Part shown: positions 26,936 through 34,641 of the stretch, one piece after another | Layout: each line of letters begins with the position of its first letter | Position numbering within the stretch: position 1 is the first letter of the stretch | NCBI GenBank assembly: GCA_937949995.1 | Contig: CALFEO010000025.1 | Location: 51,766-115,765, forward strand | Reading direction: 5' to 3' | Origin: an uncultured bacterium | GTDB lineage: Bacteria > Patescibacteriota > Patescibacteriia > 2-12-FULL-60-25 | Length of the DNA stretch: 64,000 bases | Program-made: the position numbers and the translations under genes | Notes under the pieces: model-generated | What the model was told of the DNA's origin: nothing | Database searches by the model: none | What the model saw: only the letters and a program-made list of their open reading frames with translations

Positions 26936-27289
26936 GACGATTGCGCGCCACTGCCTTAAGTCGCGATAATTATCGCACTTAAGCGCAGAGCGCGCCGGCT
27001 CATCCCCGTAAGGCGGGGATAGCCATCTGCAGGGCCGTCAGACGCAGCCATCTGCGTATCCTTGCGGATTCCGGCCGGGCATCCAAAGTTCTGCACACCG
27101 CACAAAAATCCGGGCGATCAAGTCGTGGCCATCATGTCGGCCATAAAGTTCCGCCCGATCAATATGCGATGTGCAGAGAAAAAGGCTCGTGCGAGCAAAA
27201 AATCTCGCACGGGTAAATGACGCAAGACGGCCGCGTCAAATAACCTTCGCCCACCCCGCAGAGTAAAAAGTCCGTCTCCTCTTGCGATT
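26903..27289 (-). ncRNA. unidentified, highly structured RNA (~390 nt) upstream of gyrB
   Basis: Defined by a promoter at 27296-27324 and a terminator at 26902-26935. No credible reading frame runs through it. Hairpins readable by eye in the transcript, 5' to 3': GACGC/GCGUC; GUGCGAG/CUCGCAC; a long arm UCUGCACA...UGUGCAGA enclosing AUCGGGCG/CGCCCGGAU and a GGCC/GGCC tip; a three-way junction GGCCG...CGGCC holding AUCC-GCAA-GGAU and ACGCAG/CUGCGU; GGCUAUCCCCG/CGGGGAUGAGCC; and GCGCGC...GCGCGC topped by CUUAAGU/ACUUAAG. It lacks the conserved cores of RNase P RNA (GAAAGUC, ACAGAA), tmRNA (acceptor ends, Ala-rich tag), SRP RNA (GGAAG/GCAG apical loop) and 6S RNA. I cannot name it. Confidence 0.65.
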
Positions 27290-27295
27290 GTTGTA

Positions 27296-27324
27296 AAGCT
27301 ATCACAAATTGACGGTTTTGTCAA
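27296..27324 (-). promoter_or_regulatory. promoter of the structured RNA
   Basis: On the minus strand, TTGACA (27319-27324), exact 17-bp spacer and TGA-TAGCTT (-10 at 27296-27301 with a TGn extension). Confidence 0.7.
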
Positions 27325-27376
27325 CCCCCCCGAATATTGTCCGAACCTTGATTTACATGATTATTTTGATTAACTT

Positions 27377-27403
27377 GACACGGTCGTTCGCGAACGACGT
27401 GTC
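27377..27403. repeat. near-perfect 27-base palindrome
   Basis: GACAC-G-GTCGTTCG/CGAACGAC-GTGTC: a 16-bp perfect palindrome flanked by 5-bp arms with one bulged G. It lies about 50 bases upstream of the structured-RNA promoter and could be an operator or cruciform. Confidence 0.6.
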
Positions 27404-27420
27404 TTGATTACTATCTTATT

Positions 27421-27545
27421 GTCTGAACCTTGATTTAAAAACCGATTACGAACCTAATTAACTTGATTACTTAATGTAAAAATAATCATATACCTATAGT
27501 AATCAAGTTAATTTGAGTGTGAATCAAGTTAATCAAGGTTCAGAC
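27421..27545. repeat. 125-bp element with 15-bp terminal inverted repeats
   Basis: GTCTGAACCTTGATT (27421-27435) and AATCAAGGTTCAGAC (27531-27545) are exact inverses around an AT-rich interior with 'taatcaagttaa' words. A solo, nearly identical arm (GTCCGAACCTTGATT) lies near 27340. MITE-like, but no transposase is present. Confidence 0.55.
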
Positions 27546-27750
27546 AGTGGTTGTTCAGACATTTGGTAAATCGTGCTAATATGAGCTGGAATCTGAACGT
27601 ATCCGCTTAGATTCGTAGATTCCAGACACGTCCCGCGCAGCCTCCTGACCCTCGAAACTTCCATGACCCCCATAGTTTTAACGACGGGGGTTGGTGAAGT
27701 GGGTTGGCGTAGTGGGATTCTCAGATTCTTAAGTGACAATCCCATTCATT

Positions 27751-28317
27751 ATGAAAGTCTACCTCATCCGCCATGGCGAAGTTCAAAATCCCGACGGAAT
27801 CAATTATGGCACGCTTCCGGGTTGGCATCTTTCGGAGCGGGGGATTTATCAAATCTCCGAACTTGGGTCAAAGATGAAAGATGATGGATTATCCGCCGGA
27901 GTCATCATCGCGTCTCCGCTCGAGCGCGCTCAAGAAACCGCTTCAATTTTATCGCAAGCTCTAAACTCCGCCATCAAAAATGATGATCGTCTTCTCGAGT
28001 GGAAGATGGGGGAGTGGATGGGTAAACCGTTAAAATTGTTTTATGAAACATCGGGATATTACTCGGAACTGAAAACTGATGGTATGGAGCCTCTCGAGAG
28101 TCTCGCGGATAGAGTCATCACAGTCATTCAAGATGCGGTCAATTCCCAAATGGGCGATATCATCATCTGCTCTCATCGCGAACCCATGGCTTCAGCTCTC
28201 GTCAAACTGCAAAATCTTCCTTGGCCGGAAATTCACAAAATCGACATGCCCATGGGCAGTGTCTGGCAGCTCGATTACCAAGACGGCGTTTTTCAATCGG
28301 CAACTAAAATCTACTAA
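27751..28317 (+). CDS. histidine phosphatase family protein (phosphoglycerate mutase-like)
   Basis: 188 residues. The phosphohistidine motif LIRHGEV (residues 5-11) starts right after ATG 27751, which fixes the start. A second catalytic region SPLERAQETASIL (~54-66) carries the Arg, and SHREPM (~144-149) the second His. The family includes cofactor-dependent phosphoglycerate mutases, alpha-ribazole phosphatase-like and broad phosphatases. The short, single-domain form here is more likely a phosphatase than the glycolytic mutase. Isolated between spacers. Confidence 0.85.
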   Translation: MKVYLIRHGEVQNPDGINYGTLPGWHLSERGIYQISELGSKMKDDGLSAGVIIASPLERAQETASILSQALNSAIKNDDRLLEWKMGEWMGKPLKLFYETSGYYSELKTDGMEPLESLADRVITVIQDAVNSQMGDIIICSHREPMASALVKLQNLPWPEIHKIDMPMGSVWQLDYQDGVFQSATKIY

Positions 28318-28329
28318 ACAAATCCGTAA

Positions 28330-28575
28330 AGTCGTAACGTCATAACGTTCGTAACGAGCTACGCGGTTACGGCAAATCCTCCCTCCCTCCTTACTAAGGA
28401 GGTGCTCCGTGTAAGCTATTCCAGTTCCCAGATCCTAGTTCCTAGTTCCAAATTCGTGGTTCGTGATTCGCCATTCGACGTTAAACATTCGAGGTTCGAT
28501 GTTCAAAGTTCGTGGTTCGACGTTAGACGTTCGACGTTCGACGTCCATGGTTCGTAGTTCGAAGTTCGCGGTCTA
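28330..28575. repeat. composite repeat spacer
   Basis: Contains GTAACGAGCTACGCGGTTACGG (as shorter related words also near 15180), a CCTCC-TTACTAA-GGAGG hairpin (28380-28397) and a long 'gttcgacgttcgac' array (28440-28572) like 15428-15475. Confidence 0.6.
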
Positions 28576-28578
28576 TTG

Positions 28579-28587
28579 TGTTATAAT
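28579..28587 (+). promoter_or_regulatory. extended -10 promoter, nearly leaderless
   Basis: TGTTATAAT ends nine bases before ATG 28597, with no -35 match. The predicted start point is about three bases from the codon. Confidence 0.55.
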
Positions 28588-28596
28588 AAGTTCGTT

Positions 28597-29481
28597 ATGC
28601 CAGAAGAAATTGTTTTAGGTCGCGGATTTACCGAAGGAGAGCTTAAGGCCGCCAATTGGTGGGTGCGTAATAAAATAATAATCCGCACATGGACGCGGAT
28701 TATTTTGTTATCTTTGAATGCCATCGTTTGGGCATATGTTATTTGGGGCTTGCTGGATGGTTATGTTATTTCTTATTCCCGCGAATCCGTTATCACTGAA
28801 GCGATCGCTTATAATCAACAAAATCTCGATCGCTTTGCCGCCGATCGTCCGCTTGGTGTTGGCACATCGGCCGTTTCCGTTTTTTCCACCACCGAGAACC
28901 GCGTCGATATTTCCGCTGATCTGCAAAATCCCAATAAAGATTGGTGGGTTGAATTTACATATCAATTCAATATCATGGGCGAGCAAACCCCGGCGCGCCA
29001 AGGATTTGTTTTGCCCGGCGAGCTGACTACGGTTACCGAACTGGGTTTTAAAACTCAATCACCTTCCGCCGTAAGTGCACAGCTTATCATCGATAATATC
29101 CGTTGGCATCGTATCGAACCGAGCGAGGTGGAGTATGATTACGTCAAATACATCGAAAAACGTTTTGGCGCGGTCAAAGTTCAAAATATTCGCTTCGAGC
29201 CATCATCCGCGGCCGCCGGCCGTAACGCTTCGCGAACAACTTTTGAAATCGTTAATCAAGGCGCTTTCGGCTACTGGTCCGTCGATTACATCATCAAGCT
29301 CATGCGCGGAAGCACCTTGGTCGGCATTAACAAAATCAACATCCGCGAACTCAAACCCGGCGAAACCCGCAATGTGGATCTCTACTGGTACGATGCCATC
29401 CAACCCGTCACCCAAACCGAAGTCATCCCGGTTATCAACCTGCTCGACGAAAATTCCTACCTTCCCACCACCAGGCTGTGA
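28597..29481 (+). CDS. single-span membrane protein, 294 aa
   Basis: Not recognised. A short cytoplasmic N-terminus (with GRGFTEGELKAANWWVRNK) leads to one membrane helix (~35-58, ending WGLLDGY). The rest is an extracytoplasmic beta-rich region with two Ig-like halves. Segments VDISADLQNPNKDWWVEF and TTFEIVNQGAFGYWSV look like paired strands of the FxxG/CARDB type, and LKPGETRNVDLYWYD resembles the end of a CARDB-like domain. It could be a scaffold or assembly factor. It precedes rodA, separated by repeats. The longer upstream frame runs through the promoter and is rejected. Confidence 0.65.
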   Translation: MPEEIVLGRGFTEGELKAANWWVRNKIIIRTWTRIILLSLNAIVWAYVIWGLLDGYVISYSRESVITEAIAYNQQNLDRFAADRPLGVGTSAVSVFSTTENRVDISADLQNPNKDWWVEFTYQFNIMGEQTPARQGFVLPGELTTVTELGFKTQSPSAVSAQLIIDNIRWHRIEPSEVEYDYVKYIEKRFGAVKVQNIRFEPSSAAAGRNASRTTFEIVNQGAFGYWSVDYIIKLMRGSTLVGINKINIRELKPGETRNVDLYWYDAIQPVTQTEVIPVINLLDENSYLPTTRL

Positions 29482-29486
29482 ATCAC

Positions 29487-29727
29487 CGCGTCTCAAGAGT
29501 TTATCAAGTTTAAAGTCTAAAGTTTATCAAGAGCAACTAAAAATAGTTCATCAAGTTTAAAGTAGCAAGTTCATCAAGGGTTGCCCAAGCCTCTCTTGAT
29601 TAACTTTAGACTTGATGAACTTGTTACTTGGTGAGATAAACTTTAGACTTGATAAACTTGTTACTTGTTGAGATAAACTTTAGACTTGACCTGTCCCGCG
29701 TAGCTTATTGCGTAGTGGGATAAACTT
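29487..29727. repeat. hairpin repeat array plus 'cctgtcccgcgtagc' module
   Basis: Words AGTTTATCAAG, CTTGATGAACTTG and TTACTTGGTGAGATAAACTT, ending in CCTGTCCCGCGTAGCTTATT, which recurs at 40221-40250 and 54901-54930. The 329-base gap (29482-29810) holds nothing else I can support. Confidence 0.75.
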
Positions 29728-29810
29728 CCGTCTTGCAGCTAGTGGCTAGAAGCTGGTAGCTGGCAGCTTATATAGTTTGACGTACCATGCTCGTAGTGTA
29801 AATTATCTCC

Positions 29811-30926
29811 ATGATTAATTCTTGGTTGATTTTAATTCGTCGCATCGATTGGTATTTGTTCGGTGCTTTATTCGCTTTGATCTCCATCGGATTGTTGATG
29901 ATTTACGGTATCGGTACTTCTTATGAAATAATGTCGCTGGCGCAATTTCGCAAACAAATCATCGCTCTCTTAATAGGCTGTGTCTTGATGCTGGCATTTA
30001 TACTTTGGGATTACCGGCAATTGCGCACTTACGGGCTGGTGGCCTTTTTTCTTGGTTTCTTGCTCCTGCTTGCCGTTTTGATTGTCGGCGAAGAGATCCG
30101 AGGCACAAAAGGCTGGTTTCGCTTGGGAGCCGTCAGTATTCAGCCGGTTGAGCTGGCAAAAGTTTTTTTTGCGGTTTTTTTGGCTTCGTATTTTTATAAA
30201 CAAGTTTACCGCCGGCTTGACTGGATCACTTTTTTTGGCAGTTTTGCGGCCATGTTTCTTTATGCGGGCCTGGTTATGCTGCAACCGGATTTCGGTTCGG
30301 CCATGGTTATAGTCGGCATGTGGTTTGTGGGTATAGCTTTCGCGGGCCTGCGCCGGCGAACCTGGATATTGTTGATTACTTCGGTGCTGGCATCGGTTTA
30401 CATGGCTTGGACTTTTTTTCTGGCTCCGTATCAGCAAGAGCGCATCACTTCGTTTTTAAATCCCGAAGCCGATCCGTTGGGTGCCGGCTATAACGTCATT
30501 CAGGCCGAAACCGCTATTGGATCCGGCGGCTGGTTCGGCAAAGGCATAGGCGAGGGAAGTCAGTCTCGTTTGCGTTTTTTACCCGAAGCATCCACTGATT
30601 TTATGTTTGCCGTCATGGGCGAAGAGCTTGGATTTGCGGGTCTGGCCTTGATTTTGGGTTTATTCGCTTTATTATTGTTGCGCATCTTATATATAGGCTA
30701 TAGCTCTAAAGATGTGTTTGTACAAACATATACGGTAATGATATCCGGCATGTTTGGCATGCATATATTGGTTAATGCCGGAATGAATATGGGCATCATG
30801 CCCGTAACAGGCATCCCTTTGCCTTTTGCGTCAGCGGCTGCGACTTCTTTGGTAGCCGGTTGCTTGGCTGTCGGTATCGCCATGGGCATGAAGGTCCAAA
30901 CCGAATCGTTCGAAGGTCGTTTTTAA
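29811..30926 (+). CDS. rodA: rod-shape peptidoglycan polymerase RodA (SEDS family)
   Basis: SEDS glycosyltransferase that polymerises lipid II with a class B PBP during wall elongation. 371 residues with about ten membrane helices. The family landmarks are RGTKGWFRLGAVSIQPVELA (residues ~94-113), LQPDFGSAMVIVGMW (~157-171) and, near the end, GIMPVTGIPLPFASAAATS (~324-342), with the catalytic-loop region GKGIGEGSQSRLRFLPEAST (~244-263). The fold alone cannot exclude FtsW; RodA is preferred because of length and the strand order. No PBP2 gene follows here. Confidence 0.9.
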   Translation: MINSWLILIRRIDWYLFGALFALISIGLLMIYGIGTSYEIMSLAQFRKQIIALLIGCVLMLAFILWDYRQLRTYGLVAFFLGFLLLLAVLIVGEEIRGTKGWFRLGAVSIQPVELAKVFFAVFLASYFYKQVYRRLDWITFFGSFAAMFLYAGLVMLQPDFGSAMVIVGMWFVGIAFAGLRRRTWILLITSVLASVYMAWTFFLAPYQQERITSFLNPEADPLGAGYNVIQAETAIGSGGWFGKGIGEGSQSRLRFLPEASTDFMFAVMGEELGFAGLALILGLFALLLLRILYIGYSSKDVFVQTYTVMISGMFGMHILVNAGMNMGIMPVTGIPLPFASAAATSLVAGCLAVGIAMGMKVQTESFEGRF

Positions 30927-31003
30927 CCACAGTATCAATCATTGACCAAGCCGTTCATTAACGATATTCTTACCTTTGATTTATGTTGCCGTTATTACCA
31001 TTA

Positions 31004-31318
31004 ATGACGCATTGTCCCATGTGCAGAGGCTTGTATCCGGCCGAGAGCGTCAAGCTCATCGCCGAGCGGCCCCGCGTTAAACTTTTTCATTCAACTTGCC
31101 CCGCTTGCGGGCACGGCCTTTTCTATTACATAGTCGAAAACAGCGGTGGAGCCGGTGCGGTCGGCTTGGTAACCGATGCTTCGGCGCTCGATGCCGTACG
31201 CTTGATGAATTCTTCGGCGATTTCTTCCGAGTACTGCATTTCCGCGCACAGGGTTATATCAACCGCCAGCCGAGATCTGTGCCAAGATCTACTTGACATT
31301 AGCGGAAAACTCGCTTAA
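31004..31318 (+). CDS. small zinc-ribbon protein, 104 aa
   Basis: Two Cys pairs, CPMC (residues 4-7) and CPAC (~36-39), 28 residues apart, predict a zinc ribbon. The rest contains LFYYIVENSGGAGAVGLVTDASALDA, close to a small alpha/beta domain, quoted in part here as FYYIVENSGGAG. Function unknown; such proteins are common in Patescibacteria near ribosomal genes. ATG 31004 begins right at the first Cys pair; ATG 30983 would add seven residues. The next gene is rplY. Confidence 0.65.
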   Translation: MTHCPMCRGLYPAESVKLIAERPRVKLFHSTCPACGHGLFYYIVENSGGAGAVGLVTDASALDAVRLMNSSAISSEYCISAHRVISTASRDLCQDLLDISGKLA

Positions 31319-31407
31319 CATCCTACTACTTTACGTTCGAGCATCAGCTCGCCGTTAACAGCTCCCTCAAGTCACCTAAAGTTGATGACAGCGAGCAAAC
31401 AGAATTT

Positions 31408-32073
31408 ATGCCTTTATTAACAGTAAAAACACGCAAACCCGATACCGCTTTGGAAGAAGTTCAAGGCCGTATGCCCATTAAGGCCGTTATTTACGGCAAG
31501 GGTTTGCCCTCACAATCCATCAGTGTGGCTCCGTCCGATTTTCTTCATTTATACCGCGAAGTAAAATACTCGTCTTTGTTTGATTTGCAGATAGATGATG
31601 CTGAGCCGGTAAAAGCGCTGATTCAGGAAGTGCAAGTCGATCCCATCACCATGCAGCCCATCCATATCGATTTCCGCCAAATCCGCATGGATCAACCGAT
31701 CACCGTCGAGGTTCCCTTTGTCTTTCAGGGCGAGTCGGATGCCGTTAAAATGGGTGGTACGCTTATCAAAAATATCGAAGAAGTCGAAGTCGAATGTTTG
31801 CCGGCCAAGCTTCCCAAAGAGTTGGTTGTGGATTTATCAGCCTTAAAAACTTTCCAAGATCGCATTGTTGTCAGCTCGTTGAATCTGCCGGATGGCGTCA
31901 CAATCACCTTGGATCCCGAAGAGCTGATCGCTTTTGTTGAAGAACCGCTCAGCGAGGAAGAGCAAAAGAAACTCGAAGAACAAAATGTCGGTGATGTTTC
32001 CGCCGTCAAAGTAGAAGCCGAAGAAAAGAAAGCTGAAACCGAAGCCGAAGCCGGAGAAGCTGAAAAAAAATAA
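31408..32073 (+). CDS. rplY: 50S ribosomal protein L25 (Ctc form)
   Basis: Binds 5S rRNA in the large subunit. The 221-residue product is the long CTC/TL5 form: an N-terminal L25 domain (KAVIYGKGLPSQSISV, residues ~26-41) followed by a beta domain (PVKALIQEVQVDPITMQPIHIDF, split here as VDPITMQPIHIDF, and VEVECLPAKLP). It ends in a highly charged tail (~170-221, rich in E, K and A). There is no Shine-Dalgarno at ATG 31408. The DUF3048 gene follows nine bases later. Confidence 0.92.
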   Translation: MPLLTVKTRKPDTALEEVQGRMPIKAVIYGKGLPSQSISVAPSDFLHLYREVKYSSLFDLQIDDAEPVKALIQEVQVDPITMQPIHIDFRQIRMDQPITVEVPFVFQGESDAVKMGGTLIKNIEEVEVECLPAKLPKELVVDLSALKTFQDRIVVSSLNLPDGVTITLDPEELIAFVEEPLSEEEQKKLEEQNVGDVSAVKVEAEEKKAETEAEAGEAEKK

Positions 32074-32082
32074 TTTGGCAAC

Positions 32083-33186
32083 ATGATCAAACACAAGGAG
32101 GGTGAAAAAAAAGAACAAAACGCCTTCTCTTTGTTCGAGGGATGGGCAAAGCGCCATTGGCCGTATTTGGCCGGCGGCGCTTTTTTGGTAATCGCGGTCA
32201 GTATGGGTCTTCTGGCATATGCTTTATATTCTCCCTCGGAAGATGAAAAAGGTTTGGTAAACGCGGAGCCGGAAACCGAAGCCATGTCATCCGATGGGCT
32301 GGCCGCACGTTGTTTGGATGGGCTCAAAGTCCCCGTGGAACAATCTTGTCTCCTGCCTCGCGCAGTCATGATCGAAAATCATTTTGACGCGCGCCCGCTT
32401 GCCGGCATTGCGGAAGCCTCGATTGTTTTTGAGGCTCCGGTCGAAGGCGGAATAACTCGGCTTATGGCGGTTTTTGACGCTTCAACCACGGTTCAAGAAA
32501 TCGGCCCTGTTCGCAGTGCGCGCCCTTATTATGTGGAGTGGGCTCAATCCCTTGGCGCAATTTACGCCCACGTCGGCGGAAGTCCCGAAGCTTTAAATCG
32601 CATCGGCGGACTCATGGATTTTAAAAATTTGGACGAAATGGCCGGCGAAAATTATTTTTGGCGTTCCAAAACTCGTTCCGCTCCGCATAATGTTTATACG
32701 AACAGCGAAAACTTGAATGAGTGCCAAGATAAAAAAGGCTGGGAGCCCGCGGTCGAATTCAAACCTTGGGTATTTATCGATCAAGACCCTGATTTTATTG
32801 CCGGCGATGTCCGCGAAATAACCGTGCCGTATTTCGGATCATACAAAGTTAAATGGGTTTATGATGAAGAGTCGGGTTTGTATGAGCGTTACGTTGGCGG
32901 TGAAGCCGATAAAGACAAAAAAGGCGATGCGATATACTATAAAAATATTCTGGTAATTTTTACCGAAGAGCGCACCTTGGATGATGTCGGCCGGCTCTTT
33001 ATTCGCACAACCGGTTCGGGCAAGGCTTTATACTTTTCCGGCGGTGAGGCGGTCGAAGCCGTTTGGTCGCGCAACTCCAATGAATTTTATACCATCAAAA
33101 CCGCCGACGGCCGTGATGTGGGCATGGCCCGCGGAAACACATGGGTGCACATCGCCTCATCCCCAAAATACGAACCCATCTATTAA
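32083..33186 (+). CDS. DUF3048 (YerB-like) membrane-anchored protein
   Basis: 367 residues. One membrane span (~26-48) follows a charged cytoplasmic N-terminus; the rest is outside. The domain matches DUF3048, with PRAVMIENHFDARPLAGIAEA (as MIENHFDARP), VRSARPYYVEWA, HVGGSPEAL and, toward the C-terminus, NEFYTIKTADGRDV in the second half-domain. The family's role is not established; in Bacillus YerB is a lipoprotein. Directly after rplY, so probably co-transcribed. Confidence 0.88.
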   Translation: MIKHKEGEKKEQNAFSLFEGWAKRHWPYLAGGAFLVIAVSMGLLAYALYSPSEDEKGLVNAEPETEAMSSDGLAARCLDGLKVPVEQSCLLPRAVMIENHFDARPLAGIAEASIVFEAPVEGGITRLMAVFDASTTVQEIGPVRSARPYYVEWAQSLGAIYAHVGGSPEALNRIGGLMDFKNLDEMAGENYFWRSKTRSAPHNVYTNSENLNECQDKKGWEPAVEFKPWVFIDQDPDFIAGDVREITVPYFGSYKVKWVYDEESGLYERYVGGEADKDKKGDAIYYKNILVIFTEERTLDDVGRLFIRTTGSGKALYFSGGEAVEAVWSRNSNEFYTIKTADGRDVGMARGNTWVHIASSPKYEPIY

Positions 33187-33218
33187 ATCAAATAAACGTC
33201 TTAACGTCTTAACGGCCC

Positions 33219-33260
33219 GCCCCGTCGCACTTGTCAGGTCGGATGACCTGATGACGGGGT
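33219..33260. repeat. 'gtcaggtcggatgacctgatgac' hairpin module
   Basis: CCCGTC and GTCAGGTC pair across GGAT with GACCTGAT and GACGGGG. Copies lie at 62176-62220 and, inverted, at 15310-15349. Confidence 0.7.
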
Positions 33261-33330
33261 CGTAACGGGGGTTAGTCTGGTGGTACGTTACGGCGTTAAG
33301 ACTTTCACAACGCAGCCGCAGGCTGATACT

Positions 33331-34641
33331 ATGTCCAATCAAAAAAATCTCGGTTATATAGTCAATGGCGGCAAACCTCTTTGTGGCACTGTTACGGTAA
33401 GCGGTGCCAAAAACGCGGCCACCAAACAATTAGTTGCGTCTCTTTTAACCGATGAAGACGTCATATTGAATAACATGCCCGATATAGGCGATGTGGAAGC
33501 GACTATTGAGCTCATTGCCGGATTGGGTGTATCGGTTAAACGCAACGGGCAAACGGTTACGGTCAATGCCAAAAGCATTAAAAACGGTGACGTGGCTTCC
33601 GCTTTCAGCCGGAAAAATCGTATCCCCATTTTGCTGATTGGTCCGCTTTTGCATCGCTTCGGCGAAGCCCGCATCCCCATGCTCGGAGGCTGTAAAATCG
33701 GCGCGCGCCCCATCGACATTCACCTGGAAGGTTTTAAAAAAATGGGCGCCAAAATCGAATGCGATGAAGATTGTTATATAATCAAGGCCGATAAACTTAA
33801 GGCTGCCATGATCGAATTGCCGTTTCCTTCGGTTGGAGCCACCGAAAATTTGATGTTGGCCGCGGTTAAAGCTCAAGGAATAACCACCATCTCCAATGCC
33901 GCCATCGAGCCCGAAATCATGGATACGGCCAAGCTTCTGCAATCCATGGGAGCCATCATCAATTTGGAGGCCAACCGCACTTGGGTTATTCAAGGCGTAT
34001 CCGAATTGAACGGAGCCGAGCACAGCATAATTCCGGATCGTATCGAAGCCGCTTCTTTTGGTATTATAGCCCCCATTACCGGCGGTGAAGTGTTTGTAGA
34101 AGACGCCAAACAAGATCATTTGCTGTCATACCTGAATGCCTTGCGCCGTGTCGGCGTGCCTTTTGTCATCAAACCCGAGGGAATATTGTTTGGCCATGCC
34201 AAAAAATACAATCCCATAGTTCTGGAAACCGATGTACATCCGGGTTTTATGACCGATTGGCAGCAGCCCTTCGTTATGCTGTTGACTCAATCTGCCGGCG
34301 TATCCATTGTTCATGAAACGGTTTTTGAAGATCGCTTCGGTTACACGGATGCTTTAATAAACATGGGAGCCGATATTCAGCTTCACTCGGATTGTTTGGG
34401 TTCCAAACCTTGCCGTTATCAACATCAAAATTTTAAACATTCTTGCATCGTTTCGGGCCCCACGCCGCTGAACGCTGCAGATATCACAATTCCCGATTTG
34501 CGCGCCGGCTTTTCTTACATATTGGCCGCGCTTATGGCCAAGGGGCGCTCTCATGTTACGGGTATCGAGCATATTGAACGCGGGTACGAAAATATTATTC
34601 AAAAACTCACGGATCTCGGAGCTGATATCAGCCGCGGTTAG
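33331..34641 (+). CDS. murA: UDP-N-acetylglucosamine 1-carboxyvinyltransferase
   Basis: First committed step of peptidoglycan synthesis: transfers enolpyruvate from PEP to UDP-GlcNAc. The protein is 436 residues from ATG 33331. The open frame upstream runs through spacer repeats and is rejected. The substrate-binding SGAKNAATK (residues ~24-32) and the active-site loop GGCKIGARPID with Cys121 are present, so the fosfomycin-sensitive Cys form is predicted. The inside-out alpha/beta barrel repeats end with PDLRAGFSYILAAL and HIERGYENI. Convergent with prmC, which follows. Confidence 0.95.
   Translation: MSNQKNLGYIVNGGKPLCGTVTVSGAKNAATKQLVASLLTDEDVILNNMPDIGDVEATIELIAGLGVSVKRNGQTVTVNAKSIKNGDVASAFSRKNRIPILLIGPLLHRFGEARIPMLGGCKIGARPIDIHLEGFKKMGAKIECDEDCYIIKADKLKAAMIELPFPSVGATENLMLAAVKAQGITTISNAAIEPEIMDTAKLLQSMGAIINLEANRTWVIQGVSELNGAEHSIIPDRIEAASFGIIAPITGGEVFVEDAKQDHLLSYLNALRRVGVPFVIKPEGILFGHAKKYNPIVLETDVHPGFMTDWQQPFVMLLTQSAGVSIVHETVFEDRFGYTDALINMGADIQLHSDCLGSKPCRYQHQNFKHSCIVSGPTPLNAADITIPDLRAGFSYILAALMAKGRSHVTGIEHIERGYENIIQKLTDLGADISRG

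Noticed and set aside
26903..27289. RNase P RNA or tmRNA
   Set aside because: The invariant GAAAGUC/ACAGAA elements, the acceptor-like ends and an Ala-rich tag frame are absent, so neither name is supported despite suitable size and position.
27118..27324. 68-residue minus-strand frame inside the structured RNA
   Set aside because: It starts within the promoter and follows the stems; composition shows no protein-like pattern.
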